A stretch of DNA of 64,000 nt from Enterobacter sp. Ag1 (GCA_000277545.1 AKXM01000031.1:124001-188000); one strand, 5' to 3'; positions 50,041-59,972 are shown, numbered from the stretch's first letter. Program-made: numbers and translations. Notes: a model not told the origin generated them from the sequence alone.

Positions 50041-50883
50041 ATGTCCTACGAAAATCACCAGGCTCTAAGTGGCCTGACGCTGGGTAAGCCCACGGCTTAT
50101 CAGGATCAATACCAGCCTTCGCTACTGCAGGCCGTACCGCGCAGCCTGAATCGCGACCCGCTTGGCCTCCACGCCGACAGCCTGCCATTCAGCGGCGGCG
50201 ACATCTGGACGCTCTACGAACTCTCATGGCTGAACAGTAATGGCCTGCCTCAGGTCGCCGTGGGCCATGTGCAGTTAGACGCCAACAGCGTCAATCTTGT
50301 GGAGTCCAAAAGCTTTAAGCTCTACCTGAACAGCTTCAACCAGACCCGCTTCGCCGACTGGGAAACCGTCCAGGTAACGCTGAAGCGTGATTTAAGCGCC
50401 TGCGCCGAAGGCGACGTCAGCGTGGTGCTGTTCCGCCTGCATGAGCTGGAAGGCCAGGAAATCGCAGCGTTCAGCGGAGAATGCATCGATGAGCAGGACA
50501 TCACCATCGACAGCTACGACTTCAATGCAGATTATCTGCAACAGGCCGCGGGGGATGAGATCGTGGAAGAGACGCTGGTTAGCCACCTGCTGAAGTCCAA
50601 CTGCCTGATCACCCACCAGCCAGACTGGGGCTCCGTACAGATTCGCTATCGTGGTCCAAAAATCGATCGCGAAAAGCTGCTGCGCTATCTGGTTTCCTTC
50701 CGCCATCACAACGAGTTTCATGAGCAGTGCGTAGAGCGCATCTTTAATGACCTGCAGCGCTTCTGCCAGCCGCACTCGCTCAGCGTCTACGCACGCTACA
50801 CGCGTCGGGGCGGGTTGGACATTAACCCGTGGCGGACGAATACCGATTTCCATCCTGCTTTTGGCCGCCTGACCCGCCAATAA
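50041..50883 (+). CDS. queF: NADPH-dependent 7-cyano-7-deazaguanine reductase QueF
   Basis: Reduces preQ0 to preQ1 in queuosine synthesis. 280 residues (E. coli 282), the long two-repeat (YqcD/bimodular) type. The N-terminal half has [20 protein letters not shown], and the C-terminal half the catalytic Cys in [19 protein letters not shown] and [17 protein letters not shown]. The ATG follows a GGTGAAAC site. Confidence 0.97.
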   Translation: MSYENHQALSGLTLGKPTAYQDQYQPSLLQAVPRSLNRDPLGLHADSLPFSGGDIWTLYELSWLNSNGLPQVAVGHVQLDANSVNLVESKSFKLYLNSFNQTRFADWETVQVTLKRDLSACAEGDVSVVLFRLHELEGQEIAAFSGECIDEQDITIDSYDFNADYLQQAAGDEIVEETLVSHLLKSNCLITHQPDWGSVQIRYRGPKIDREKLLRYLVSFRHHNEFHEQCVERIFNDLQRFCQPHSLSVYARYTRRGGLDINPWRTNTDFHPAFGRLTRQ

Positions 50884-50998
50884 GTGCGAAATAGCTCCCA
50901 GCGCCAAAAGTGAATGTGGTTTACGGGTTGTTAAAGTGAACAAGCCAGGGCTATTGTAATCTGTGAGAACGGCACTTTTCGTTCCGTAAGGAGTTCAC

Positions 50999-52363
50999 TT
51001 GATTACACATATTAGCCCGCTTGGCTCAATGGATATGTTGTCGCAGCTGGAAGTCGATATGCTTAAACGCACCGCCAGCAGCGACCTTTATCAACTGTTT
51101 CGTAACTGCTCACTGGCGGTCCTTAATTCCGGTAGTCAAACCGACAGCAGCAAAGAGCTGCTTTCTCGCTACCAGAACTTTGACATCAATGTGTTACGCC
51201 GTGAACGTGGCGTAAAACTCGAACTGATTAACCCCCCGGAAGACGCCTTTGTTGACGGCCGAATCATCCGCGCGCTGCAGGCTAACCTGTTTGCAGTCCT
51301 GCGCGATATTCTGTTTGTTAACGGCCAGATTACCAACGCAGGCCGTTTTCAGCATTTGAACAAAGAAAACTCTATTCATATCACCAACGTGGTGTTTTCT
51401 ATTTTACGAAATGCCCGCGCGCTGCACGTGGGTGAAGCCCCGAACCTGGTGGTTTGCTGGGGCGGGCACTCCATTAACGAAAACGAATACCTGTATGCCC
51501 GCCGTGTGGGCACTCAGCTCGGCCTACGCGAGCTGAATATCTGCACCGGCTGCGGGCCGGGGGCGATGGAAGCACCGATGAAAGGTGCTGCCGTCGGCCA
51601 CGCCCAGCAGCGCTATAAAGAAGGGCGTTTTATCGGCCTGACGGAACCTTCGATTATCGCCGCCGAGCCGCCTAACCCGCTGGTCAACGAGCTGATCATC
51701 ATGCCGGATATTGAAAAACGCCTTGAGGCGTTCGTGCGTATTGCCCACGGCATTATTATCTTCCCTGGCGGGGTCGGTACCGCAGAAGAGCTGCTCTACC
51801 TGCTTGGCATTCTGATGAATCCGCACAACCACGATCAGGTACTGCCGCTGATCCTCACCGGGCCGAAAGAGAGCGCGGATTACTTCCGTGTGCTGGATGA
51901 ATTCATCGTTAGCACCCTGGGCGAGAAAGCACGACAGCATTATAAAATCATCATCGACGACGCAACTGAAGTCGCCCGCCTGATGAAAAAAGCGATGCCA
52001 CAGGTGAAAGAGAACCGCCGTGAAACCGGTGATGCCTACGGCTTCAACTGGTCCATTCGCATCTCGCCGGATCTGCAGATGCCGTTTGAACCGACCCACG
52101 AAAACATGGCTAACCTGCAGCTCTACCCTGATCAGCCTGCGGAAAAGCTGGCCGCCTCGCTGCGGCGCGCCTTCTCAGGCATCGTTGCCGGCAACGTGAA
52201 GGAGCCAGGTATTCATGCCATCGAAAAATACGGCCCGTACAAACTGCACGGGGACCCGGACATGATGAAACGCATGGATGTTCTGCTGCAGGGCTTTGTC
52301 GCCCAGCACCGCATGAAGCTGCCCGGCAGCGCCTACATTCCCTGCTACGAAATAGTGCGTTAA
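50999..52363 (+). CDS. ppnN: Pyrimidine/purine nucleotide 5'-monophosphate nucleosidase PpnN
   Basis: Cleaves NMPs to base and ribose 5-phosphate; known to be stimulated by ppGpp. 454 residues as in E. coli. The LOG-type nucleotide motif is near the centre: [14 protein letters not shown] and [13 protein letters not shown]. The start codon is TTG with AAGGAG upstream, giving the family N-terminus [14 protein letters not shown]. It is closed by a hairpin after the stop. Confidence 0.96.
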   Translation: MITHISPLGSMDMLSQLEVDMLKRTASSDLYQLFRNCSLAVLNSGSQTDSSKELLSRYQNFDINVLRRERGVKLELINPPEDAFVDGRIIRALQANLFAVLRDILFVNGQITNAGRFQHLNKENSIHITNVVFSILRNARALHVGEAPNLVVCWGGHSINENEYLYARRVGTQLGLRELNICTGCGPGAMEAPMKGAAVGHAQQRYKEGRFIGLTEPSIIAAEPPNPLVNELIIMPDIEKRLEAFVRIAHGIIIFPGGVGTAEELLYLLGILMNPHNHDQVLPLILTGPKESADYFRVLDEFIVSTLGEKARQHYKIIIDDATEVARLMKKAMPQVKENRRETGDAYGFNWSIRISPDLQMPFEPTHENMANLQLYPDQPAEKLAASLRRAFSGIVAGNVKEPGIHAIEKYGPYKLHGDPDMMKRMDVLLQGFVAQHRMKLPGSAYIPCYEIVR

Positions 52364-52370
52364 CCTTCCA

Positions 52371-52397
52371 GGGCGGCCAGCGGTCGCCCTTCTTTTT
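52371..52397 (+). terminator. ppnN terminator
   Basis: GGGCGGCC, a 3-base loop and GGTCGCCC (one G-T pair), then TTCTTTTTCCTC. Confidence 0.82.
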
Positions 52398-52774
52398 CCT
52401 CTTCCACGTTCATTATTTACAATGAAGATAACCATTTAAAACCGCGTCTAAAATGCTTCTGCAATATATTTGTTAAGCTCTCCCCCCTGATTTATATCGT
52501 GCTTTTAAATAAATAACGCTCTGGTTTTACATATTACTCTATATAATCTCATTCACATTAATGGCAATGGCCTAATAGCTCCCCCATTTCAATAATATAA
52601 AATCATCATCTGCCGCCCCCAAGAAATATCAAGTCTCATAGAGTTGTTGTCTTTCGTACTAAACCAATCATTTACAATGCTTACAACTATTTATCAAATA
52701 TGCATTATCATAATGAAAACAAGCTCGCAGCACCTCGCCGCACATCTCTTTATTCAGAAGTATTAAAACAAACG

Positions 52775-52796
52775 ATCGCACTATAATCGCACTATA
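52775..52796. repeat. Exact tandem duplication of an 11-base unit
   Basis: ATCGCACTATA occurs twice head to tail with no mismatch. Eleven bases is about one helical turn, so two copies of a binding half-site would face the same side of the DNA. Confidence 0.8.
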
Positions 52797-52824
52797 TTTA
52801 AAACATCATTGCAGCATGCGCAGT

Positions 52825-52865
52825 TTAATTAAGAGAGAAAAAACATTAATTAAGAGAAAAAAACA
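52825..52865. repeat. Tandem AT-rich repeat, two units
   Basis: Two units beginning TTAATTAAGAGA and ending in an A run and CA, 21 and 20 bases long, differing by one G and one A. They end about 20 bases before the longest chaperone start, so length change by slippage could alter spacing. Confidence 0.75.
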
Positions 52866-52928
52866 CTGAGCAGCCTGTAAACCATGCTCAAATACGCTCC
52901 CAATCAAAACTTTGCAGTGGTGGCTTTT

Positions 52929-53684
52929 ATGCCTGCTCGTGGCCTAACTCATAACTTGCTCTTAGCTGTTTTCATCGCTCTGCCCATGCACGCTTTTGCT
53001 GGCCCGGTGATCAATGTGGGTCCGTTAAATGAGTATATCTATTCCGGTAAAAATACCCTCGCCAAACGCATTTATAACTCCGGGGATGCCACGGCATTTG
53101 TACGCGTTGAGGTTAGTGAAATAGTTTATAACGAGCATAGCCCGGCAAAGGAAATTCCGCTTGATAATGCGGCCATTGTTAACGGGCAGGGCGCCGGGGT
53201 TATTTCGTCCCCGCCGCGGCTAATTATCCCTGCGGGCGGAATGCAAACCAACAGACTGGTCTATACCGGCGCCCGGAATAAAGAGTCTTATTATCGCGTG
53301 CGTTATATTCCCGTCGTGCCGAAAAACAGGGATGAATTTACGCTCAGCAAGGACGAAGTTGAAAAGTATCAGGATGCCATCAACGCCAGCGTCAGCGTAC
53401 TCACCGGGTTTGGCACCATTGTGACCGTTCATCCCGATAGTGTTCGCTTCGATACGCAAATTACGGATAAAGGTAAAAAACTGCGTATCAGCAACAGGGG
53501 GAATGCCTCCGTGGTTATCAGCGACCTGAAATCCTGCGATGCAACACTTAAAGACTGTAGCCCCCCCGTCAATATTCAATTAAGGCCCGGCCGGAGCCTG
53601 GAGCGGGACATTGTGCCGCAAAAAATCTGGCACTACACGCTGAATGAAGGTAGTCAAAAAAAGGCGCTGAAATCAGGTTCGTAA
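52929..53684 (+). CDS. Periplasmic fimbrial chaperone, CS1/CFA-I (alpha) type
   Basis: Donates a strand to and protects pilin subunits in the periplasm. The signal peptide ends ...LPMHAFA before Gly-Pro. The Ig-like chaperone domain shows AFVRVEVSEIVYN, SPPRLIIPAGGMQTNRLVYTG and SYYRVRYIPVVP, which is the CfaA/CooB-like pattern rather than PapD. I chose the ATG at 52929 (251 residues) because it gives a normal signal peptide with GGTGG upstream; the frame begins at 52884. First gene of the operon. Confidence 0.85.
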   Translation: MPARGLTHNLLLAVFIALPMHAFAGPVINVGPLNEYIYSGKNTLAKRIYNSGDATAFVRVEVSEIVYNEHSPAKEIPLDNAAIVNGQGAGVISSPPRLIIPAGGMQTNRLVYTGARNKESYYRVRYIPVVPKNRDEFTLSKDEVEKYQDAINASVSVLTGFGTIVTVHPDSVRFDTQITDKGKKLRISNRGNASVVISDLKSCDATLKDCSPPVNIQLRPGRSLERDIVPQKIWHYTLNEGSQKKALKSGS

Positions 53685-53727
53685 TTTGAAGTAACCCTGT
53701 TCTCTCTCTTATCAAAAGGAATGATAT

Positions 53728-54216
53728 ATGTACGCAAAAAAAATCACTTTACTCGGTGCCCTTCTGGCGACGGCATCGGCGGTTCACGCTGCCCCTCTGC
53801 AGGTTGATTTCAACGTAGAGGCGGCGATCCCTGCTACTGATTTCTTCGTCACGCCAGTTAACGGCTGGAATGCCCAGACGCAAAAAATGGCATGGAATGC
53901 GGCGACGGGCTCTCTGGATGGGTTTTCTCAGCAGCTGCAAATGAAAAATTCCGGCGGGAGCATCAAAGCCTATCTGTCCGGGCAGCCTGTGCTCAGCTCG
54001 GCCAGCGGTACGGATACCATCGATCTCCAGGTGGCCATTGCCGGCCAGACGTTGCCGGTTGACGCCGTGTCAGCGGTCACGCTGTACAACACGACCGAAG
54101 CCGCAGCAGAGAAAACGGCCACCCTGACGGTAAGCCAGAAAGCGGCTGGCTCTAAACCAACGGCCGGGACCTACATCGGGGCCGTGACCATGATGTTTGA
54201 TACCGATACGCCTTAA
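53728..54216 (+). CDS. CS1-type fimbrial major pilin
   Basis: 162 residues. The signal peptide MYAKKITLLGALLATASAVHA is cleaved before Ala-Pro. The mature protein starts LQVDFNVEAAIPATDFFV, the donor-strand-like N-terminus of CFA/I and CS1 pilins, and ends TYIGAVTMMFDTDTP, the family's last strand. No Cys is present, as in class 5 pilins. It has a strong AAAAGGAA ribosome site, and a hairpin follows that could raise its mRNA level over the usher. Confidence 0.88.
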   Translation: MYAKKITLLGALLATASAVHAAPLQVDFNVEAAIPATDFFVTPVNGWNAQTQKMAWNAATGSLDGFSQQLQMKNSGGSIKAYLSGQPVLSSASGTDTIDLQVAIAGQTLPVDAVSAVTLYNTTEAAAEKTATLTVSQKAAGSKPTAGTYIGAVTMMFDTDTP

Positions 54217-54239
54217 TTTTAGCGGCAGCAGTATTCATG

Positions 54240-54262
54240 GATTGTTCGGTTACCGAACAATC
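54240..54262 (+). repeat. Intercistronic hairpin after the pilin gene
   Basis: GATTGTTCGG, loop TTA, CCGAACAATC: perfect 10-base arms. No T run follows, so it more likely stabilises the 3' end of pilin mRNA or slows read-through than ends all transcription. Confidence 0.75.
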
Positions 54263-54335
54263 GTGCATTGAGGAGAAAAGAGAGAGGGATTTCTCTTTTC
54301 TTTCTTCGGAAAGAAAATTTCAGGCGTTTGATATT

Positions 54336-56828
54336 ATGGGATTCTTGCGTCCATTAACAGGGTCGTTATTTCTGCTTTTCAGCAGTGTAAATGTTTTGGC
54401 TCAGCCTGCGACGCTTGCCAGCCAGGCAGCGGCTATGCCGGATGATTTTCAGGCGTATTTCTTCAATGCCCCGCTTTCAGCCCGCATCATGGTAGATAAC
54501 CGGGTCCTGGGCGATGCCATGATCATCGTGACGGAGGATAACCGGGCCAGGATTATCCATTTTACTGATAACGGCGACAGTGAGTTTAGCGAGGCCGAAC
54601 GCCAGCGCTGGTTAAAGGCGTTCACTGACTTTGTTCCGCTTGGGAAGTGCAGTGACCATGCCTGCCCGCCGGGGCTGCTGGCGGCGGATTACAGCCTGAG
54701 CGATGCCCGCCTCGTTTTACTCACGCAGCAACCGGGAAACGACGCGAATAAATACTGGTATACCTTACCCGAAGATGGGGATTCAGGCCTGCTGCTGAAT
54801 AACCAGCTTAACCTCAGCGGCAGCGAGCAGCAGTCAAGCATGAGCTGGAACGGGGGCCTGGAGGCGGCGCTGGGGAGCTGGACATTAATGAGCCAGTTTC
54901 AGCATGACCAGACCCGCAGCAACAGCCTCGGCAGCACTTCCCGCCATGCCATAACCTCTCTCTACGTTCAGCGTGAATTTCAGCAACACTTTCTCCGTAC
55001 CGGGCTATTTACGCCGGACAGCCAAGGCCTGATGCGCCAGCTTTATACGCCGGGAGGCGGTATCAGCACGCTGGCGGGCATGATGGCGGGCAGCGGCGAT
55101 GCACTACTGAAGGGCGGGGATATTCCGGCGCTTTATCCCGTCTACGTCTCCGCCAACCGTGAAGGTGTGGCTGAAATTTACCGCGACGGTACCCTGATAA
55201 ATTCTCAGCCTGTTGAACCCGGCCTGCAAATGTTAGACACCGTGCCGCTGCCGGCCGGTATCTATGAAGTTGAAATTCGCCTCATTGAAGACGGCCGTGA
55301 GAGCAGCAGGGTCACTGAAACGATCAATAAACCCACCCGCTGGCGAACGCCGGGCCAGCGCCTGCGCTATAACGTGTTCGCCGGGCAGCAGCAGACGCTG
55401 TGGAACAGTGACAAAAATGAAGATAACGGTGAATTTGCGGCCGGGGCCAGCGTCAATTACCTGCTGCATCCGCTGGCGACGGTCGGCGTGGCCGTGCAGA
55501 AGACGGGGGAAGAGCGTCAGGCCGGGGTTTCACTCGACTGGCAGGCGGCAAAGCCGGTGCAGCTGTACGGTAATATCTGGCGGAGCAATCTCACCGGTCA
55601 CGGGTTTGATACCCAGGGAATATGGTCGCACGCAAAGGGTAACGTCGCCCTCAGCCACAGCCGGAGCTGGTATCGCCAGGAAGATGAACCCTACCGGTAT
55701 ACGGCTCGCCCTTCGCTGGAACACAGCAGCGTGCTGTCCACCACCTGGCGCCTGAACAGCGAGAACAGCCTCACCGCCCGTCTGACGCACAGAAGCCGTC
55801 ACAGCGGTATCGGTGCCGACGTGGGCTTTAATACCCGCACCGTACTTGCCGGGAACGCCATTAACTGGCGGCTGGCCGCGTTTGATCGCCCCTACGGCAA
55901 TGGCAGCACGTTACGCAACCGCGGCGTGAGTCTCTCCGCCAGCTTCGCGCTCGGCGGGCAGAAACGCAGCGGCAATATCAGCGTCGGCAGCCGAACGGAT
56001 ACCAGCGGCAGCCGGGATCTCTATACCTCCGCCTCGGTCAATCAGACCTGGGACAAAGGCCCCGTGAAGATGACGACGGCGACGCTGACGGCGGACCGCC
56101 ACGGCGCAGGGTTCAGCACTTACAACCAGTTTGATACGCCGATGATGGCGGGCACTTTCTGGGGGCAGAGCTCAACGCTGGACGGCAGGCTGTCCGGCGG
56201 CCTCAATACCGGCAGCCTGCTGGCGTTGGGTGGCGGGCGGGTCACAATGTCGAAACAGGCGGCACATTATCAGGGCGGCGGCATGATAGTGGATGTCTCC
56301 TCCGACGATAAAAATGCCGAACTGGTGGCGCTTTATCCGGGCGGTGCCGTGCCGCTCAAGCCGGGCAGGAACTTCATTCCGGTCGATGCCTGGCAACCCG
56401 GCACGGTGCAGATTGACTTCCCCGGCACGGAAGCCCCGGCGCTGAAAGTCGAGCCTGAATACCTGAGCTACCAGCATATTCGCGGGGGCGTCAGTGCGTA
56501 TTCCGTGAAAGTGATGAAAACGGTGACGGTGATGGGGCGCCTGGTGGACGGCAATGGCCACGCCCTGGGCGGTGCTCAGGTGGTGAATCATGCCGGCAGG
56601 ACGGTCACCGAATCCGACGGGCTGTTCACCCTCGAAGTGCATGAAAACAACCCGGTGCTGGCGGTGGAATACCGCGCAATGAACCAGTGTGAAATACGCC
56701 TGAATCCCACCACGCAGAAAACGGCCGATGAGATTATTTTCCTCGGCAATCTGACCTGTGACGAATTACCGCTGGCGGGGAACGCAGGCTATGCGGCCAG
56801 CAAAGCAGCCAGGAATAAGGACATATAA
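54336..56828 (+). CDS. Outer-membrane fimbrial usher, CS1/CFA-I type
   Basis: Secretes and assembles pilins through the outer membrane. From the ATG at 54336 it has 830 residues and a signal peptide (GFLRPLTGSLFLLFSSVNVLAQ). The family start is unsure: the frame opens at 54237, but that ATG lies within a hairpin. The N-terminal domain, the plug (VYVSANREGVAEIYRDG...LPAGIYEVEIRLIEDG), the barrel and a C-terminal carboxypeptidase-like domain (MGRLVDGNGHALGGAQVVNHAG) are recognisable. CfaC/CooC/TcfC are the nearest by pattern. It overlaps the adhesin gene by one base. Confidence 0.88.
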   Translation: MGFLRPLTGSLFLLFSSVNVLAQPATLASQAAAMPDDFQAYFFNAPLSARIMVDNRVLGDAMIIVTEDNRARIIHFTDNGDSEFSEAERQRWLKAFTDFVPLGKCSDHACPPGLLAADYSLSDARLVLLTQQPGNDANKYWYTLPEDGDSGLLLNNQLNLSGSEQQSSMSWNGGLEAALGSWTLMSQFQHDQTRSNSLGSTSRHAITSLYVQREFQQHFLRTGLFTPDSQGLMRQLYTPGGGISTLAGMMAGSGDALLKGGDIPALYPVYVSANREGVAEIYRDGTLINSQPVEPGLQMLDTVPLPAGIYEVEIRLIEDGRESSRVTETINKPTRWRTPGQRLRYNVFAGQQQTLWNSDKNEDNGEFAAGASVNYLLHPLATVGVAVQKTGEERQAGVSLDWQAAKPVQLYGNIWRSNLTGHGFDTQGIWSHAKGNVALSHSRSWYRQEDEPYRYTARPSLEHSSVLSTTWRLNSENSLTARLTHRSRHSGIGADVGFNTRTVLAGNAINWRLAAFDRPYGNGSTLRNRGVSLSASFALGGQKRSGNISVGSRTDTSGSRDLYTSASVNQTWDKGPVKMTTATLTADRHGAGFSTYNQFDTPMMAGTFWGQSSTLDGRLSGGLNTGSLLALGGGRVTMSKQAAHYQGGGMIVDVSSDDKNAELVALYPGGAVPLKPGRNFIPVDAWQPGTVQIDFPGTEAPALKVEPEYLSYQHIRGGVSAYSVKVMKTVTVMGRLVDGNGHALGGAQVVNHAGRTVTESDGLFTLEVHENNPVLAVEYRAMNQCEIRLNPTTQKTADEIIFLGNLTCDELPLAGNAGYAASKAARNKDI

Positions 56829-58093
56829 TGTTTACCCGACAGATGTATATTATCGACTTCATTAATAACGCCCTGTTTCGCAGAAGAAATACGGCAGCAC
56901 TGTCCGCGCTGCTTTTATTGGCGATGATATCCACAGTCAACGCTGCAACGGTGGACGTCACTACGGAGTTTATCGCCGACCTGCAGCAGCCGCAGAAGAA
57001 TGCGTTTGTGAATACTACCCCGGTCTCAGGATTTTGTTCTCAGTACTCTAAGTATTGTAATGTGGGAGAGTTCAGTATTTTGATTCCTGGGGTATCGGCG
57101 GAAAAGTATTTTGACTCTACGAGTGATAACCCACGCAATTATACATCAATAACACTTGATGGCACGGCAAGGAATATTGTTTTAAGAGATGGTAAAACAG
57201 GGAATCAAATTACTGGGGTATTTCGTCTGGCTTTTTTTGGTATGCAACACACGTCGTTAGATGGATATAACATATTTAATGCAATGAATGGCACGGGTAT
57301 TTATCCTCAGGGCGGGTGCTCAGGGCGGATTGGCGTTGGTATTGGTTCTTCGAATAGTCAGTTCAGACATGGATGGGGAGTGCCAGAAAAAAAGCTGACC
57401 TGCTACAAGGAGCTTGGTAACTCTTTTCAAGGTTATGTTCGTGTTTCCGATTTTAGCTTTGGCTATACGTTAGAAACACTCAATCCATTAGGTGTTTATA
57501 GCGGTGACTACGAAGGTGAAGTGGTTTATACCGTTGGTGAAGGCGAAGATATTGACTTTAATGCCGAAACAACCTCTGACACTGAAATTAGAATAAAAAT
57601 AAAGGCGACCGTACGCCATGCCTTCCAGGTGAAGTTTCCCTCCGACGCGGAATTTATCAAGGTCAGCCTGGCCCCGAAAGGCGGCTGGAGCCAGTGGGCA
57701 AACGGTGGGCGTGTCCCTGATTCCCTGAGTCAGGAGGTCCCCTTCACCCTGTCGTCCACGTCCGGCTTCACTGTCAATATGCGCTGTGAGTATGATTTGG
57801 AGGGGGCCTGTGCGTTACGCGAAACAACATCCCCCACCGGAGAAAAAATACCGCTGGAGGTTTCTCTGACCTTACCGGGTTATAAAACGGAAAACGGAAG
57901 AGAAGCCAGAAATCTGCTGTTGAATTCGTTACCGGCTGGCCATGTTATTTTACCTCCCGGCGAGTTTGTTGTTCATCGTCGCTCACAGGTTGATTTTAAA
58001 GTCCGGAAACCCGGCGTTGAAACGATGGTGAAATCCCCAGGTTCAACCTGGAAGGGAGTCGTGACGCTATTGTTTGATGCTCAGGCGGACTAG
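56828..58093 (+). CDS. CS1-type fimbrial tip adhesin
   Basis: 421 residues in the position of CfaE/CooD. The signal peptide has a long basic N-region (to RRRN) and a core ALSALLLLAMISTVNA. The N-terminal half (about residues 60-250) should be the receptor-binding domain; its DNA is clearly more AT-rich than the rest of the operon. The C-terminal half is pilin-like and ends TWKGVVTLLFDAQAD, matching the pilin end. The Cys pattern (FCSQYSKYCN, GGCSGRI, LTCYKE, MRCEYDLEGACAL) suggests disulfides. The receptor is unknown. Confidence 0.85.
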   Translation: MFTRQMYIIDFINNALFRRRNTAALSALLLLAMISTVNAATVDVTTEFIADLQQPQKNAFVNTTPVSGFCSQYSKYCNVGEFSILIPGVSAEKYFDSTSDNPRNYTSITLDGTARNIVLRDGKTGNQITGVFRLAFFGMQHTSLDGYNIFNAMNGTGIYPQGGCSGRIGVGIGSSNSQFRHGWGVPEKKLTCYKELGNSFQGYVRVSDFSFGYTLETLNPLGVYSGDYEGEVVYTVGEGEDIDFNAETTSDTEIRIKIKATVRHAFQVKFPSDAEFIKVSLAPKGGWSQWANGGRVPDSLSQEVPFTLSSTSGFTVNMRCEYDLEGACALRETTSPTGEKIPLEVSLTLPGYKTENGREARNLLLNSLPAGHVILPPGEFVVHRRSQVDFKVRKPGVETMVKSPGSTWKGVVTLLFDAQAD

Positions 58094-58673
58094 GGAACGG
58101 AGAACCGAACGTTCTGTCGAAGATGGGTTATTCGGCGTATTGCGCGATAGCGCTGCTGAAGGATCCGTCTTCCTTTTCACCCCCACAAACTTGATAAACA
58201 GATCTTCTCTGCCAACCGCCAGCGTTTGAAGCCATCCCTCAGCACCAATACTAAGCTGCCATTTAATCGATTGCGCTCACACTTAAAAGCACAAACATTG
58301 CGACCTGAAGCAAATACTCGTTGAAAAATGCTGTTTTAGGCACTTTCTTTGGCAAAAACCGAGTTATTTGGTCAGGTTTAATTTATTGCATCATCCACAA
58401 GTGCTAGGCTTCGCGACCATAAATGTCATGTTGATGTCTATGAACAGACTGTTATGCGGATTTGTTGCTTAACAAACGTAGATTATCGCATTTGGGATCG
58501 CGATCACTGATACAGTGATGACATAAATGTATCTTTCCGCCCGCCGATAGTTACGGGCCACAACTACTTCAAAAACGCGCCCGGCCAGAATTTAGTTTCA
58601 GCAGTTATGCCTCACACATCGCGTTAACTGCGAATTTTTAAACATTGCACGAAACTTTCCTTTGGAGATGTAG
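58094..58673. promoter_or_regulatory. Long gap before sdaC
   Basis: About 580 bases without a credible gene. It must hold the sdaC promoter. Two palindromes are visible: TTTGTT-gctt-AACAAA (58461-58476) and ATCACTG-ATA-CAGTGAT (58503-58519). An open minus-strand stretch (about 58067-58290) lacks a start and overlaps the adhesin end; it may be a remnant or chance. No clear terminator for the fimbrial operon was found. Confidence 0.5.
58503..58519. promoter_or_regulatory. Palindrome upstream of sdaC, candidate operator
   Basis: ATCACTG and CAGTGAT separated by ATA, about 155 bases before the sdaC ATG. The regulator is unknown; it is not a clear CRP site. Confidence 0.45.
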
Positions 58674-59963
58674 ATGGAAACCACTCAAACCGGCAGTATT
58701 GTCTCTGCTGAGAAAAAAGGCGCATGGCGCAAGACCGACACCATGTGGATGCTGGGCCTGTACGGTACAGCTATCGGTGCAGGCGTCCTGTTCCTGCCAA
58801 TCAACGCCGGCGTTGGTGGCCTGATCCCGCTGTTCATCATGGCGATTCTGGCTTTCCCAATGACGTTCTTCGCACACCGCGGTATGACCCGCTTCGTGCT
58901 GTCCGGTAAAAACCCGGGCGAAGATATCACCGAAGTTGTAGAAGAGCACTTTGGTGTTGGCGCAGGTAAGCTCATCACCCTGCTGTACTTCTTTGCTATC
59001 TACCCGATCCTGCTGGTTTACAGCGTGGCTATCACCAACACCGTGGACAGCTTCATCACCCACCAGTTGGGCATGACTGCACCGCCGCGCGCTATCCTTT
59101 CTTTGATTCTGATTGTCGGCATGATGACTATCGTGCGCTTCGGCGAGCAGATGATCGTCAAAGCGATGAGCATCCTGGTATTCCCATTTGTTGCGGCTCT
59201 GATGATTCTGGCGCTGTACCTGATTCCAAACTGGAGCGGTGCGGCGTTTGAAACCCTGTCCTTCAGCGCAACCCCGGCAACCGGCAGCGGCCTGTGGATG
59301 ACCCTGTGGCTGGCAATTCCGGTCATGGTGTTCTCCTTCAACCACTCCCCTATCATCTCCTCCTTCGCCGTGGCTAAACGCGAAGAGTACGGCGATGGCG
59401 CTGAGAAAAAATGCTCCAGCATCCTGGCTCGTGCACACATCATGATGGTGCTGACCGTCATGTTCTTCGTGTTCAGCTGCGTGCTGAGCCTGAGCCCTGC
59501 TGACCTGGCCGCGGCAAAAGCGCAGAACATCTCTATCCTGTCTTACCTGGCTAACCACTTTAATGCACCGGTTATCGCCTGGATGGCGCCAATCATTGCG
59601 ATGATTGCCATCACCAAATCCTTCCTCGGCCACTACCTGGGTGCACGTGAAGGCTTTAACGGCATGGTCATTAAGTCTCTGCGCGGCAAAGGTAAGAGTA
59701 TTGAAATCGGTAAACTGAACAAAATTACCGCGCTGTTTATGCTGGTGACGACCTGGGCAGTGGCGACGCTGAACCCAAGCATCCTCGGGATGATTGAAAC
59801 CCTGGGCGGCCCGGTTATCGCGATGATTCTGTTCCTGATGCCGATGTATGCTATTCAGAAAGTACCGGCGATGCGTAAGTACAGCGGCCATATCAGCAAC
59901 GTCTTTGTTGTGATTATGGGCCTGATCGCTATCTCCGCTATCTTCTACTCGCTGTTCAGCTAA
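58674..59963 (+). CDS. sdaC: Serine transporter SdaC
   Basis: An inner-membrane proton/L-serine symporter of the HAAAP family, 429 residues as in E. coli, with 11 predicted membrane segments. [22 protein letters not shown] is the first segment pair with the unwound GAG motif. [19 protein letters not shown] is a conserved cytoplasmic loop. It has a GGAG ribosome site and strong codon bias. sdaB follows after a hairpin, so uptake and deamination of serine are co-expressed. Confidence 0.97.
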   Translation: METTQTGSIVSAEKKGAWRKTDTMWMLGLYGTAIGAGVLFLPINAGVGGLIPLFIMAILAFPMTFFAHRGMTRFVLSGKNPGEDITEVVEEHFGVGAGKLITLLYFFAIYPILLVYSVAITNTVDSFITHQLGMTAPPRAILSLILIVGMMTIVRFGEQMIVKAMSILVFPFVAALMILALYLIPNWSGAAFETLSFSATPATGSGLWMTLWLAIPVMVFSFNHSPIISSFAVAKREEYGDGAEKKCSSILARAHIMMVLTVMFFVFSCVLSLSPADLAAAKAQNISILSYLANHFNAPVIAWMAPIIAMIAITKSFLGHYLGAREGFNGMVIKSLRGKGKSIEIGKLNKITALFMLVTTWAVATLNPSILGMIETLGGPVIAMILFLMPMYAIQKVPAMRKYSGHISNVFVVIMGLIAISAIFYSLFS

Positions 59964-59972
59964 GCAAGCTAA

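Larger units (their letters stand above)
52398..52928. promoter_or_regulatory. AT-rich upstream region of the fimbrial operon
   Basis: About 530 bases with no credible gene and markedly higher AT content than the flanking core genes. It has runs of A and T and two tandem repeats (52775-52796 and 52825-52865). Such regions before fimbrial operons are commonly bound by H-NS and switched by local regulators, but no regulator gene lies here and I cannot place the promoter. Confidence 0.5.

Noticed and set aside
54237-54335. Longer N-terminus of the usher
   Set aside because: The ATG is within a perfect hairpin, and the added residues are charged and precede a complete signal peptide.
58067-58290. 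Minus-strand open stretch of about 70 codons beyond the adhesin end
   Set aside because: No start codon in a usable place, overlaps the adhesin gene antisense, and no family was recognised; possibly a remnant but not supportable.
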